DNA of 34,682 nt from Clostridia bacterium. Lineage in GTDB: Bacteria; Bacillota; Clostridia; Oscillospirales; Butyricicoccaceae. A program made the position numbers and the translations under genes. The stretch spans positions 1 to 34,682 of the forward strand of contig JAJPXP010000054.1 in NCBI GenBank assembly GCA_021205365.1. The letters are read 5' to 3'. Below the pieces are notes generated by a model. That model worked only from the letters and a program-made list of their open reading frames with translations, was not told the origin of the DNA and did not search any database. Shown in pieces: positions 1 through 8,823 of the stretch (the first letter of the stretch is position 1; each line of letters begins with the position of its first letter).

Positions 1-53
1 CCTGTGACCCTCTGCTTGTAAGGCAGATGCTCTCCCAGCTGAGCTAAACTTCC
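1..53 (-). tRNA. tRNA-Val (anticodon TAC), 3' part cut off by window edge
   Basis: Read on the minus strand, the 5' acceptor strand GGAAGTT is followed by TA, a D-arm of the form AGCTCAGCTGGGAGAGC, and an anticodon stem-loop CTGCC-TTACAAG-style loop with anticodon TAC, which decodes GUA valine. The variable loop and start of the T arm are visible; the rest of the T arm and 3' acceptor lie before position 1. Identity is set by the anticodon, so only the boundaries are uncertain. Confidence 0.93.
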
Positions 54-197
54 ATATCAGATCTTTGGTCTGACAACGATATATATTTTATACTGCAAAT
101 TTGATTTTGTCAAGGATTTTCCAAAATTTTTCTTGAAATCGGTTTATTGTCCTCATGCCAGCAAGATTTTAGCTGACATGAGGATATGCTCTTCCAT

Positions 198-2786
198 TTA
201 CTTCTGATTCTGCCTGCGAATCGTTTCTTCAATCCGCTGATTGACCTGATCCACTTCTTCCCGGAATGCCCGTGCGGAAATCCGCTGTGCGCCATGCGCC
301 AGAATAATAATCTGTTCCAAGCCGTCTGAGGTAGCGACCCGCACATTTCTCTGCCCATTGATTTCATAAGAAACCTTTTCAATAAACATATCAGCGGTTT
401 CCGCTTCCTTTGTATAAACAACGTGAATATTATGATAACTGTCTACAATACCATTCTGTCCTGGCACGCGATAAGCATCAAATACCAAAATCAGTTCGCA
501 TCTGCGGTATGCCTGATAATTGCACAGGATATCCATTAAGGACTGCCGCGCTGCATCCAGATTGTCCTTTGCCAGGGCATTCAGATCATCCCATGCAAAA
601 ATGATGTTATAGCCATCTACCAGAAGATAATCCTTTGCGGGCTCCAATTGACGCAGCACCTCTCTTGGATGATCATACCGCATCGCCCGCTGGGAACGGA
701 ATGTTCTCGGCTGGATCGTACCATACGTGCGTTCAAAAATCTTTTTCAGCTCTTTATCCAATTCCTGTGAGCTGAAATAGGATGCTTTGACCGGACGGGA
801 AATTACCTGCTGTTCCGGCTCTGGTTCCTTCGGTTTTAACACGGCAGGCAGATGCATATGCAATTCCACCTCATGCCATTTTACAGTATAGCCCGCACCA
901 TGTGAACAGAAAACAGAATCCGGTGTATTGTCCAAATCTGCTTCCGGCTCATATGCCATCTCCTTTACCACCTCATCTGCATTGTGGCAGGGGCGATACC
1001 CGTCTACTGACAAAGATAATTTGCCTTTTCCCTTGGTATAAGCAACAACCTCCATTGTATAATCGCGCATAGTGGAAACCGGAGCTATACCAGTCAGTAT
1101 AGCATATTCCCCATCCGTCTCTGGCGGTTCAAAATCGCCGCCTCGTGCCTGAATATCCGACATAGCACGTCCAACACATTCCTGTGGAAGCTCCAGACGA
1201 AAAGCATACCACGGTTCCAGCAGAACAGATTCTGCTTTCATCAAACCCTGACGGATTGCCCGATAGGTTGCCTGCCGGAAATCACCGCCTTCTGTATGCT
1301 TGGCATGTGCACGCCCAGTCAGCAATGTAATGCGCATATCTGTAATTGGTGCACCAGTCAATACGCCAAGATGCTCCCGCTCTTCCAGATGTGTCAGAAT
1401 CAGACGCTGCCAGTTGCGTTCCAAGACATCTTCACTGCATGCTGTTGCAAATTCCAATCCACTGCCACGTTCCAGCGGTTCTAACAGCAGATGGGTTTCC
1501 GCATAATGCCGCAACGGTTCAAAATGTCCAACACCTTCTACGGGTGCTGCAATTGTTTCTTTATATACAATATTTCCTGCGCCAAAGGAGACTTCTAAAT
1601 CAAACCGTTCTGCAATCAGGCTTTTTAAAATCTCCAACTGAATTTCACCCATAAGCTGGATATGAATTTCCTGTAAGCGTTCATTCCAGACGATATGCAG
1701 CTGCGGATCTTCTTCTTCCAGCTGTTTCAGCTTCCGCAATGTCATATGGACATCCGCATCTTCCGGCAGGATCATCTGATAGGTTAGAACCGGCTCCAAA
1801 ACCGGGGCAATGGATTCCGGTTCCAATCCCAATGCATCCCCCGGCTGTGTTTTTGTCAGCCCTGTCACGGCGCAAATGCTTCCGGCAGGCACAAAATCTG
1901 CCATCTGATATTTTTCTCCGGAATATAAACGCAGCTGATCTGCTTTTTCTTCCCAGATTGCATCTTTTTCCACGGATAATCCAGCATTTGTCACAACAGT
2001 TTTTACTTTCAGCCCGCCGCCAGTAATTTTCATCCATGTCAGGCGGTTTCCCTGCAGGTCACGTGAGATTTTATAAACTTTTGCGCCAAACTCCTTTGGA
2101 TATACCGGATCTACCGTATATTTTTCCATTCCACGTAGAAATTCTTCCACACCCTCCAGCTTTAGGGCAGAACCAAAATAACAAGGGAAGATTTCGCGTT
2201 GAATGATGGAATGCTGCAATTCCTCCAAAGTCAGCGCTCCATGCTCCAGAAAGCTCTCCATCATGGCTTCGGAACACATCGCAGCCTCTTCATCCCGTTC
2301 TTGCGGTGCACGTTGTGTAGAAAAATCTATGCATCCATCACCAAAACGGCGCTTCAGCTGATACAATACGCCATCATGATCTGCACTATCCAGATCCATT
2401 TTATTGACAAATAAAAAGGTTGGAATATGGTACTGTTCCAACAGCTTCCAAAGCGTCTCCGTATGTCCCTGCACACCATCGCTGCCGCTGATGACCAGAA
2501 TCGCATAATCCAGCACCTGCAGTGTGCGTTCCATTTCTGTGGAAAAGTCCACATGTCCCGGCGTATCCAGCAGCATGAACTGTGTGTGCTCCAGCGATAA
2601 AATTGCCTGCTTGGAGAATATCGTAATGCCGCGTTCCCGTTCCAGACGGTAGGTATCCAGAAACGCGTCCTTATGGTCTACACGGCCCAATTTTTTCAGA
2701 TTTCCGCTTACATACAGCATGCCTTCGGAAAGCGTTGTCTTTCCGGCATCTACATGGGCGATAATTCCTGTAACCAATCGTTTCAT
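198..2786 (-). CDS. TetM-like translational GTPase fused to a C-terminal NYN (YacP-type) domain
   Basis: 862 residues. The N-terminal half is an EF-G/TetM-class GTPase: P-loop AHVDAGKTT at 10-18, switch I RGITI at 52-56, DTPGH at 74-78, NKMD at 128-131 and a GSA base motif near 205. EF-G-like domains II to V follow, to about residue 640. A charged linker with repeated proline and glutamate leads to a NYN domain from about 700 to 862, with acidic motifs DGYN, FDAYR, TADMF and TSDG as in YacP/Rae1-type RNases. The family acts at the ribosome; ribosomal-protection GTPases of about 640 residues dislodge tetracycline, so this protein is about 220 residues longer. The domain IV loop is GRAHAKHTEGGDFR-like, not the PVST loop of Tet(M), so tetracycline resistance is doubtful. 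A weak AGGA site precedes the ATG. It is likely monocistronic. Confidence 0.85.
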   Translation of the reverse strand: MKRLVTGIIAHVDAGKTTLSEGMLYVSGNLKKLGRVDHKDAFLDTYRLERERGITIFSKQAILSLEHTQFMLLDTPGHVDFSTEMERTLQVLDYAILVISGSDGVQGHTETLWKLLEQYHIPTFLFVNKMDLDSADHDGVLYQLKRRFGDGCIDFSTQRAPQERDEEAAMCSEAMMESFLEHGALTLEELQHSIIQREIFPCYFGSALKLEGVEEFLRGMEKYTVDPVYPKEFGAKVYKISRDLQGNRLTWMKITGGGLKVKTVVTNAGLSVEKDAIWEEKADQLRLYSGEKYQMADFVPAGSICAVTGLTKTQPGDALGLEPESIAPVLEPVLTYQMILPEDADVHMTLRKLKQLEEEDPQLHIVWNERLQEIHIQLMGEIQLEILKSLIAERFDLEVSFGAGNIVYKETIAAPVEGVGHFEPLRHYAETHLLLEPLERGSGLEFATACSEDVLERNWQRLILTHLEEREHLGVLTGAPITDMRITLLTGRAHAKHTEGGDFRQATYRAIRQGLMKAESVLLEPWYAFRLELPQECVGRAMSDIQARGGDFEPPETDGEYAILTGIAPVSTMRDYTMEVVAYTKGKGKLSLSVDGYRPCHNADEVVKEMAYEPEADLDNTPDSVFCSHGAGYTVKWHEVELHMHLPAVLKPKEPEPEQQVISRPVKASYFSSQELDKELKKIFERTYGTIQPRTFRSQRAMRYDHPREVLRQLEPAKDYLLVDGYNIIFAWDDLNALAKDNLDAARQSLMDILCNYQAYRRCELILVFDAYRVPGQNGIVDSYHNIHVVYTKEAETADMFIEKVSYEINGQRNVRVATSDGLEQIIILAHGAQRISARAFREEVDQVNQRIEETIRRQNQK

Positions 2787-2867
2787 TATTATTATTCCTA
2801 TTCAATGTAGTATTTGTTTATTGTATCACATAGAACGCCTTTTTTCATCTGTTTCTTACATCCATGC

Positions 2868-2902
2868 AAAAAGAAGGGCCTCAGCACAAGCCAAAGCCCT
2901 TC
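2868..2902 (-). terminator. Intrinsic terminator of the hydratase gene
   Basis: On the minus strand the 7-bp stem GAAGGGC/GCCCTTC is followed directly by TTTTT, 20 bases after the hydratase stop codon. Confidence 0.85.
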
Positions 2903-2921
2903 GATTTCAGAATACATTCAA

Positions 2922-5207
2922 TTAACGGTTGCGGTTGTAATTAATCAGGCAGCCCGCCTTGACAATCTTCTTCTCATCAGCCGTCATGTCAGAGATATAC
3001 AAGGAGATTTCCTTGATCTCATCACCCAGAACATATGCCTTGATATCCTGCATGTCACCATCCAGAGCAGCCTTTACATTCGGAATGTAAATATAATCGC
3101 CAATTTCAAATTCAGGTTCATCCTTCATCTGGAACGGCAGCATACCCCAGTTCATTACATTGGAACGATAACGCTTGGTAGCATACTCCTTACAGATATT
3201 TGCCAGGCCGCCAATCACTCTCTGGCAGGAAGCAGCCTGTTCACGTGCAGAGCCGTCGCCCGGCTTGACACAGTAAATCATGCTACCGATTTCCGTCTCA
3301 GCCGGTACCATATCAGCATCGATGGTCTTGATCTGTGCGTAAACCTTCTCCAGCTCCGGAGCCAGTTCAACTGGGTCCTTACCTGCAACACGTGCCTTCT
3401 CCAGCTTGTCAACAACCTTAGAACGTCCTACATATTCCGGATCACGACGGGACAGCGTAAACTCTGCCAGACCCAGCGGGTTGGAACGGTAAGAGGAAGT
3501 CTCACCGGATGGAATCAGTTCGTCAGTGGTTGTAACCTCGTCCATGATCTTGGTGCAGACCTTCAGCAGAATGTTATCAGCCAGCGGGCTCATTTCCGGC
3601 CAGTCCTTGATGTTCGGACCATATACCAGCTCAGCACCTTCTACCGGTGCGCTGTAGCCCTGGTATACACGTGCGCGGTAGGAGGAATCATCATACTCAT
3701 ATTCCGGTACAACATAGTCATCCACAACAGCAGTTGCCGGAGTCAGAATACCGCCATTTGCTGCAGTCGCTGCAATGGAACGTGCGTCCATCAGTGCAAC
3801 AGAAGACATCTGGCCATTGCCCGGCTTGGAGCCTTCACGGTTCGGGAAGTTTCTGGTAGTATGGCGGATGGACAGGCCATTGTTAGACGGCGTATCGCCA
3901 GCGCCGAAGCACGGGCCACAGAATGCGGTCTTAATAACAGCACCAGCTGCCAACAGATCAGAGAACGCACCCTTCTTCACCAGATCCATATAAACCGGCA
4001 TAGAAGACGGATATACAGACAGGGTAAATTCATCGGCACCGCAGTTTGCACCGTGCAGAATATGTGCAGCTTCCATAACATTGCTGTAGGTACCGCCTGC
4101 ACAGCCTGCAATAATACCCTGCTGCACCTGCAGCTTGCCGTCAACGATCTTATCGGTCAGACTGAATTCGATTTCCTTGTTGCCGCCGATCAGACGCTGT
4201 GCATCTACTTCAACAGCACGCAGGATATCGCTCAGATTTGCATTCAGTTCATCAATTTCAAATGTATTGGATGGATGGAACGGCAGTGCGATCATCGGCT
4301 TAACGGTGCTCAGGTCAACATATACCATGCCATCATAGTAAGCTACCTCTGCCGGATTCAGCTCCTTATAATCACCGCCACGACCATGCATGGTCAGATA
4401 CTGCTTGGTATCCTCATCGGTACACCAGATGGAGGAAAGACATGTGGTCTCCGTGGTCATGACATCGACGCCATTGCGGTAATCGGTTCTCATAGAGCGA
4501 ATGCCAGGGCCGACAAATTCCATTACCTTATTCTTTACGTAACCGGACTTGAAGACTGCACCGATGATTGCCAGCGCAATATCCTGCGGGCCAACACCCG
4601 GCTGCGGCTTGCCGTCCAAATAGATTGCAACGACACCCGGATAGGCAACATCATATGTATCACACAACAGCTGCTTTACCAGTTCGCCGCCGCCTTCACC
4701 AATTGCCATGGTGCCCAGTGCGCCGTAACGGGTATGGGAGTCAGAGCCAAGAATCATCTTGCCGCAGCCAGCCATATTTTCACGCATATACTGATGAATA
4801 ACTGCCATGTGAGGCGGAACATAGATGCCGCCGTACTTCTTTGCAGCAGACAGACCAAAAACATGGTCATCCTCATTGATCGTACCACCTACTGCACATA
4901 GAGAGTTATGGCAGTTGGTCAAGACATATGGAATCGGGAATTTTTCCATACCGGAAGCCTTCGCAGTCTGAACAATGCCCACAAAAGTAATATCGTGGGA
5001 TGTCATCGCATCAAACTTGATTCTCAGCTTATCCATATTATCGGAGGTATTATGTGCAGAAAGAATAGAGTACGCAATCGTACCCTTCTTTGCTTCCTCC
5101 TTATCTGCTGCCTGTCCGGTCAGCGCCTGTATCTTTGCAGCATCCTGCTCTTCGACAATTTTTCTGCCACCGACCAGATACACGCCACCGTCATATAATT
5201 TGACCAT
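2922..5207 (-). CDS. Aconitase-superfamily hydratase (YbhJ-like)
   Basis: 761 residues, close to the size of the E. coli aconitase paralogue YbhJ. The aconitase signatures are present: GSDSHT at 154-159 followed by a glycine-rich GEGGGE, and [31 protein letters not shown] from 430, where C430 and C433 are two [4Fe-4S] ligands. The third ligand is probably C369, in GCAGGTYSN instead of the usual GSCTNS. The C-terminal region (about 600-740) looks like the swivel domain, with a [13 protein letters not shown] segment. It presumably catalyses a reversible hydration/dehydration of a carboxylic acid in the cytoplasm, but substrate cannot be read from sequence; citrate/isocitrate is only one option. 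AGGAG lies 8 bases before the ATG, and a consensus promoter lies upstream. It is transcribed alone, with its own terminator. Confidence 0.85.
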   Translation of the reverse strand: MVKLYDGGVYLVGGRKIVEEQDAAKIQALTGQAADKEEAKKGTIAYSILSAHNTSDNMDKLRIKFDAMTSHDITFVGIVQTAKASGMEKFPIPYVLTNCHNSLCAVGGTINEDDHVFGLSAAKKYGGIYVPPHMAVIHQYMRENMAGCGKMILGSDSHTRYGALGTMAIGEGGGELVKQLLCDTYDVAYPGVVAIYLDGKPQPGVGPQDIALAIIGAVFKSGYVKNKVMEFVGPGIRSMRTDYRNGVDVMTTETTCLSSIWCTDEDTKQYLTMHGRGGDYKELNPAEVAYYDGMVYVDLSTVKPMIALPFHPSNTFEIDELNANLSDILRAVEVDAQRLIGGNKEIEFSLTDKIVDGKLQVQQGIIAGCAGGTYSNVMEAAHILHGANCGADEFTLSVYPSSMPVYMDLVKKGAFSDLLAAGAVIKTAFCGPCFGAGDTPSNNGLSIRHTTRNFPNREGSKPGNGQMSSVALMDARSIAATAANGGILTPATAVVDDYVVPEYEYDDSSYRARVYQGYSAPVEGAELVYGPNIKDWPEMSPLADNILLKVCTKIMDEVTTTDELIPSGETSSYRSNPLGLAEFTLSRRDPEYVGRSKVVDKLEKARVAGKDPVELAPELEKVYAQIKTIDADMVPAETEIGSMIYCVKPGDGSAREQAASCQRVIGGLANICKEYATKRYRSNVMNWGMLPFQMKDEPEFEIGDYIYIPNVKAALDGDMQDIKAYVLGDEIKEISLYISDMTADEKKIVKAGCLINYNRNR

Positions 5208-5341
5208 TTCATTTGCTCCTTTCGTTACCTGCTCTTTCTGTGCATGGTTTCTCCCATACAGCCAGAAGCCGGAACCTTAACTGCCGCATTGCCTCTGCAT
5301 CACAAGAATACCATGAAACTTTGCAGCACATCTTATTCATT

Positions 5342-5370
5342 ATTATAAGCCATAACGCACAATTGTTCAA
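5342..5370 (-). promoter_or_regulatory. Sigma-A promoter of the hydratase gene
   Basis: The minus strand reads TTGAAC, 17 bases, TATAAT. The leader to the ATG at 5207 is about 130 bases. No obvious regulatory hairpin was found in it. Confidence 0.75.
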
Positions 5371-5406
5371 TCATCCTAAAGTGGAATCATTGCCACATTT
5401 TATCAG

Positions 5407-5444
5407 AAAAAATGGCCCGTTTCCACACAGAAATCGAACCATTT
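5407..5444 (-). terminator. Probable terminator of the thioesterase gene
   Basis: On the minus strand an AAATGG/CCATTT stem with a long loop is followed by a T-rich run. The stem is short, so it is a weaker call than its neighbours. Confidence 0.45.
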
Positions 5445-5469
5445 TCACAAAAAATTGCTTTTTTGCCAA

Positions 5470-5850
5470 TTATAGCTTACTATTTGCCTTATTCAGGAAC
5501 TTTTCATTCATAATGATAAAGCGTTCATGCACACCTTCACCGATGCAGCCTGCCTTGTCAAATGCCTTCACTTCAAAGACCAGCCGCTTGCGGTCGACCT
5601 CAATCAGCTTTGTCTCGCAGGTCACTTCCATGCCAACCGGCGAGGCTGCCAGATGCTTGACATTCATCAGGGTGCCCACTGTTCCCTGACCTTCCTCCAG
5701 CTCGCCTGCAACACTGGTATAAGCCGTATTCTCCATCAGAGCAATCATGCTCGGCGTTGCATAAACCGGCAGCTCGCCACTGCCCATTGCCTTTGCTGTC
5801 ATTTCTTCTGTCACAATAACTGTCTGCTTTCCGCAAATTCCGATTTCCAT
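5470..5850 (-). CDS. FlK-like hot-dog thioesterase family protein
   Basis: 126 residues from the ATG at 5850 (MEIGICGKQ), the usual N-terminus of this family; the frame stays open upstream to a TTG at 5907, giving 19 more residues that do not fit the family. It resembles the fluoroacetyl-CoA thioesterase FlK group: T32, E40 and H66 reproduce the Thr-Glu-His triad with the same spacings (8 and 26 residues) known for FlK (T42, E50, H76). The family hydrolyses or binds small acyl-CoA thioesters in the cytosol; the physiological substrate here is unknown. The ribosome binding site is weak (GAAAG-like). It is a single gene lying between the hydratase and the amt-glnB operon. Confidence 0.8.
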   Translation of the reverse strand: MEIGICGKQTVIVTEEMTAKAMGSGELPVYATPSMIALMENTAYTSVAGELEEGQGTVGTLMNVKHLAASPVGMEVTCETKLIEVDRKRLVFEVKAFDKAGCIGEGVHERFIIMNEKFLNKANSKL

Positions 5851-5985
5851 ACTATAGTACCGTCGCTTTCTTTTCAATTCGGATAAATAAACTGTTTTAG
5901 GAAGCAAAACGCCAAGCGCGTTTTCTTCTTTTGACCAGTATCATTCTACAATATATCCGCATAAAACGCAATACGATACCGTACA

Positions 5986-6027
5986 TAAAAGGATATGCCT
6001 CCCCTGCTATTGGCAGAGAAGGCATAT
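5986..6027 (-). terminator. Terminator of the amt-glnB operon
   Basis: On the minus strand ATATGCCT and AGGCATAT arms (with an inner CTGC/GCAG stem) are followed by CCTTTTAT, 14 bases after the glnB stop. Confidence 0.75.
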
Positions 6028-6040
6028 GGTTATGACATAA

Positions 6041-6382
6041 TTACAATGCGGTCAGACCGATTTCACGGGTACGGATACGTACAACGTTGTCAAGATCGTA
6101 AGCGAAGATCTTGCCGTCGCCTGCCTCGCCAGTGTATGCAGCATTGCAGATGGTGTCGATGGTAATATTTGCCCACTCCTCATCGGAAACGACAATTTCA
6201 AACTTGATTTTGGGAATCAGATTGACTGTAATCGCACGGCCACGCACCTTCTTGGTGTTTCCCCTCTGGGAGCCGCAGCCCATAACCTGATACAAGGTGA
6301 TACCGTGGACATTAATCATTGCCAATGCGTCCTTCACGTCCTCCATCTTCTCCGGACGGACGATTGCTTCAATCTTAATCAT
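6041..6382 (-). CDS. glnB: PII nitrogen regulatory protein (GlnB/GlnK family)
   Basis: 113 residues, the usual PII length. The N-terminus MIKIEAIVRPEK, the G37-QRG region before the T-loop, IPKIKFEIVVSD and the C-terminal GEAGDGKIFAYDLDNVVRIRTRE match PII proteins, which bind ATP/ADP and 2-oxoglutarate and gate AmtB. It lies 21 bases downstream of amt in the same transcript, so it is functionally a GlnK. The T-loop residue at 51, a tyrosine uridylylated in Proteobacteria, is isoleucine here (RGRAITVNL), and residue 49 is arginine, so neither the Tyr51 nor the cyanobacterial Ser49 modification site is present. Regulation is then likely by ligand binding alone. AGGGAGGAT-type ribosome binding site precedes the ATG. 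Confidence 0.95.
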   Translation of the reverse strand: MIKIEAIVRPEKMEDVKDALAMINVHGITLYQVMGCGSQRGNTKKVRGRAITVNLIPKIKFEIVVSDEEWANITIDTICNAAYTGEAGDGKIFAYDLDNVVRIRTREIGLTAL

Positions 6383-6403
6383 ATTCTATATCCTCCCTGC
6401 ACA

Positions 6404-7645
6404 TTAATCCAAGCCGGTAAAGGTCGGATATGCACGTTCGCCATGCATTGTTTCGTCAAGGCCAAAACGCTCTGCACGCTCATCGACACGAAGCGGAACG
6501 ATATGTTTTACGATAAATGCACAAACCAGTGTACCGACAATGGCAATTGCAATGGTAATAACAATGCTGAGAACCTGAGCTACAAACAGATGGTAATCAC
6601 CAAATGCAAGGCCATCCCACTGTGCTACTGCATTGATTGAAGACTTACCAAAGATACCGGTTGCAATGCCGCCCCAGATACCGCCGACGCCATGGCATCC
6701 GAATGCATCGAGTGCATCATCATAGCCGAACTTAACCTTAATTACAGAAACGGCGAAATAGCAGATTGGGCTGACCAGTGCGCCGATGATAAATGCAGAC
6801 CAGAGCGGTACAAAACCAGCACCCGGTGTGATTGCAACCAGACCCAGTACCGCACCCGTGCATGCACCAACAACAGACGGCTTGCCGTCACGAACCATAT
6901 CAATCAGCATCCACGACAGCATTGCGGTAGCAGCAGAAGTATTGGTGGTCATGAAAGCATGTGCTGCCAGACCGTCAGCTGCAAGGGCACTGCCTGCATT
7001 GAAACCAAACCAGCCAAACCACAGCAGGCTTGCGCCAAGAATAACAAACGGAACATTATGTGGCAGGAAGCTGCTCTGCTCCGAACCAGTACGCTTGCCA
7101 AGGATAATCGACAGAACCAGTGCAGATATACCAGAACTGATATGTACTACATTGCCGCCTGCAAAGTCAACCGAACCGATTGCAGCCAGGAAGCCGCCCT
7201 CGCCCCATACCATATGTGCCAGCGGGTAATAAACAACGAAAGACCACAGCAGAATGAACAGGAACAGCGCACGGAAATCCATTCGTCCAACTACTGCACC
7301 GGTAATCAGTGCCGGTGTAATGATTGCAAACATCATCTGGAATGCTGCAAATATGAGTGCAGGAATCTGGTCAGCATAACTTCCCGGCTCCCAACCAATA
7401 CCATTCAGAAATACATTCTGGAAAGTACCAATGATTCCATGGATATTGCCGCCAAATGCAAGCGAATAGCCACAAATCACCCACAGTATGGATGCCAGGC
7501 CCATAATAAATACAGAAGACATCATTGTGTTCAAAACATTCTTTCGGCGAACCAATCCGCCATAAAAGAAAGCCAAGCCTGGTGTCATGAGGAAGACATA
7601 CGTTGCGCAGATCATCATAAATCCTGTGCTGCCACTGTCTATCAT
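6404..7645 (-). CDS. amt: Ammonium transporter
   Basis: 413 residues from the ATG at 7645; AGGAG lies 9 bases upstream, whereas the in-frame TTG at 7654 abuts it and is unlikely to be used. The protein is strongly hydrophobic with about 11 helices. Amt signatures: TPGLAFFYGGLVRRKN at the N-terminus, AHMVWGEGG carrying the first pore histidine, LGASLLWFGWFGFNAGS, and DAFGCHGVGGIWGG carrying the second pore histidine. It imports ammonium across the cytoplasmic membrane and is blocked by its PII partner encoded 21 bases downstream. The short leader contains a terminator-like hairpin that could control expression. Confidence 0.96.
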   Translation of the reverse strand: MIDSGSTGFMMICATYVFLMTPGLAFFYGGLVRRKNVLNTMMSSVFIMGLASILWVICGYSLAFGGNIHGIIGTFQNVFLNGIGWEPGSYADQIPALIFAAFQMMFAIITPALITGAVVGRMDFRALFLFILLWSFVVYYPLAHMVWGEGGFLAAIGSVDFAGGNVVHISSGISALVLSIILGKRTGSEQSSFLPHNVPFVILGASLLWFGWFGFNAGSALAADGLAAHAFMTTNTSAATAMLSWMLIDMVRDGKPSVVGACTGAVLGLVAITPGAGFVPLWSAFIIGALVSPICYFAVSVIKVKFGYDDALDAFGCHGVGGIWGGIATGIFGKSSINAVAQWDGLAFGDYHLFVAQVLSIVITIAIAIVGTLVCAFIVKHIVPLRVDERAERFGLDETMHGERAYPTFTGLD

Positions 7646-7689
7646 TGTTTTCAACTCCTATCATACGACATTTGAATAAAAAAGTAAAC

Positions 7690-7731
7690 AAAAAACGATG
7701 CCAAATACGCATTTCTGCGTATCTGACACCG
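7690..7731 (-). terminator. Terminator-like hairpin in the amt leader (candidate attenuator)
   Basis: On the minus strand, a nearly 16-bp stem with inner arms ATACGCA/TGCGTAT capped by a GAAA tetraloop is followed by six Ts. It lies between the amt promoter and the amt ATG, and no other minus-strand gene lies upstream to be terminated. Confidence 0.65.
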
Positions 7732-7742
7732 TTGTCATTGAT

Positions 7743-7771
7743 AGAATAACACTTCATCCCCAAAAATGCAA
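7743..7771 (-). promoter_or_regulatory. Promoter of amt-glnB
   Basis: The minus strand reads TTGCAT, 17 bases, TATTCT. The predicted start near 7736 places the hairpin at the very 5' end of a leader of about 90 bases. The rest of the interval to 7990 is AT-rich and I see no gene in it. Confidence 0.6.
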
Positions 7772-7993
7772 GTAAAACTTTCCCAACTTTCATGATTCAG
7801 TAAATTTACAAAAAAATATTGATCTATTTTCGATATATGCTGTGTATTTTGATCGTTATAAACTTTAGCATCTGCATTTTATTCTGTTTCCTTATTTCCC
7901 CCGAAAAATACATGCAGGAATCCTTTAAACCACATGCAAGAAATCTATACAGAATTTTGCCGTATCCGCACGTCAGATATGGAATTTTGTCCA

Positions 7994-8022
7994 TTTACTT
8001 TCTATCGGTCCCGGTCTATAAT
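7994..8022 (+). promoter_or_regulatory. Promoter of the DUF1275 gene
   Basis: TTTACT, 17 bases, TATAAT; the start codon follows at 8056 with an AGGAAG site. Confidence 0.6.
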
Positions 8023-8055
8023 ATGTATCAGCAAAAGTAAAGGAAGTGCGGCTAT

Positions 8056-8763
8056 ATGAAGAATCGTGAGGATCTCGCCTGCTGGATTCATCATTCGATG
8101 GCTATCACCGGCGGCTATCTCGGCGTTTATGCCCTGCTCTGCCGTGATGATTTTTTCGGCAATGCGCTGACTGCTAACCTGATTTATATTGTTACCAGTC
8201 TTTTGGGAACGAACTTTCTGGATGTGCTGATCCGTATCGTCGCTGTATGCATCTATGTGGCAGGTATCGTGAGCGCAAACATCCTTTCTAAAAAATATCA
8301 TAAAAACCTGCACCCGATTTCTCTTGTCATTAATTTTATTGCAGTTCTGATTCTGGGCTTCCTTCCGGAGGAAATGGATCCTGTCCTCGGTTTATATCCG
8401 ATTTTCTTTGCAATGGCATTCCAGTGGAATTCATTTCCAGGTGCCTACGGCTTTGCCAGCTCCTCTATTTTTTCAACCAACAATACCCGGCAAGTGGCAA
8501 ATGCCCTGTCGGAATATTACATCACACATGAGAAAAAACAGCTGAAAAAAGCTTGGTTCTTTGGTGGTACACTGATCTGTTTCCACATCGGTGTTGCATT
8601 TTCCTGGATTACCCATCACTTCATCGGTATCCGCAGTGTATGGCTCTGTGTCGTTCCGCTGCTGATTTCCACCGTGCTCATTATCATGGAATGCCGCTTG
8701 AATCATACAGAAGAAACGCAAAAAAACGCTTTGGGTACAGCAGTATTGAAAAAGACCAATTAA
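8056..8763 (+). CDS. DUF1275 (YoaK-like) integral membrane protein
   Basis: 235 residues with about six hydrophobic helices. The N-terminal TGGYLGVYALL, a TANLIYI segment after the first helix, the AFQWNSF motif near the middle and the TNNTRQVANAL loop fit the DUF1275/YoaK pattern. No transport or catalytic role is established for the family, and none can be inferred here. The gene has its own promoter and terminator and is transcribed alone. The C-terminal tail after the last helix is short and polar. Confidence 0.8.
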   Translation: MKNREDLACWIHHSMAITGGYLGVYALLCRDDFFGNALTANLIYIVTSLLGTNFLDVLIRIVAVCIYVAGIVSANILSKKYHKNLHPISLVINFIAVLILGFLPEEMDPVLGLYPIFFAMAFQWNSFPGAYGFASSSIFSTNNTRQVANALSEYYITHEKKQLKKAWFFGGTLICFHIGVAFSWITHHFIGIRSVWLCVVPLLISTVLIIMECRLNHTEETQKNALGTAVLKKTN

Positions 8764-8777
8764 ACCATTCCAAAAGC

Positions 8778-8814
8778 AAAATCCCAGTCTACACAAACAG
8801 ACTGGGATTTTTAT
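8778..8814. terminator. Bidirectional terminator between DUF1275 and nitroreductase genes
   Basis: Perfect 12-bp arms AAATCCCAGTCT/AGACTGGGATTT flank an 8-base loop. T-rich tracts lie on the plus side and A-rich on the other, so it can serve both convergent genes. Confidence 0.85.
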
Positions 8815-8823
8815 TATTCTGCT

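Noticed and set aside
198-2786. Annotation as a tetracycline resistance gene tet(M)/tet(W)
   Set aside because: The domain IV loop of Tet(M) is not present and a NYN domain is fused; it is a related but different factor.
2814-4901. A 695-codon open frame on the plus strand opposite the hydratase gene
   Set aside because: It is antisense to a clear aconitase-family gene, has no ribosome binding site and its translation is rich in C, H, R and I without any domain pattern.
5151-5157. TTCGACA (0A-box core), also at 24920 and 26685
   Set aside because: These copies lie in coding sequence, and the total count is near chance expectation.
6692-7675. A 327-codon open frame antisense to amt
   Set aside because: The composition (N, C, Q, T, K repeats) mirrors the codon use of the membrane protein on the other strand; no start signal.
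7819-8040. A 73-codon hydrophobic open frame before the DUF1275 gene
   Set aside because: No ribosome binding site, and it overlaps the promoter of the next gene in AT-rich sequence.
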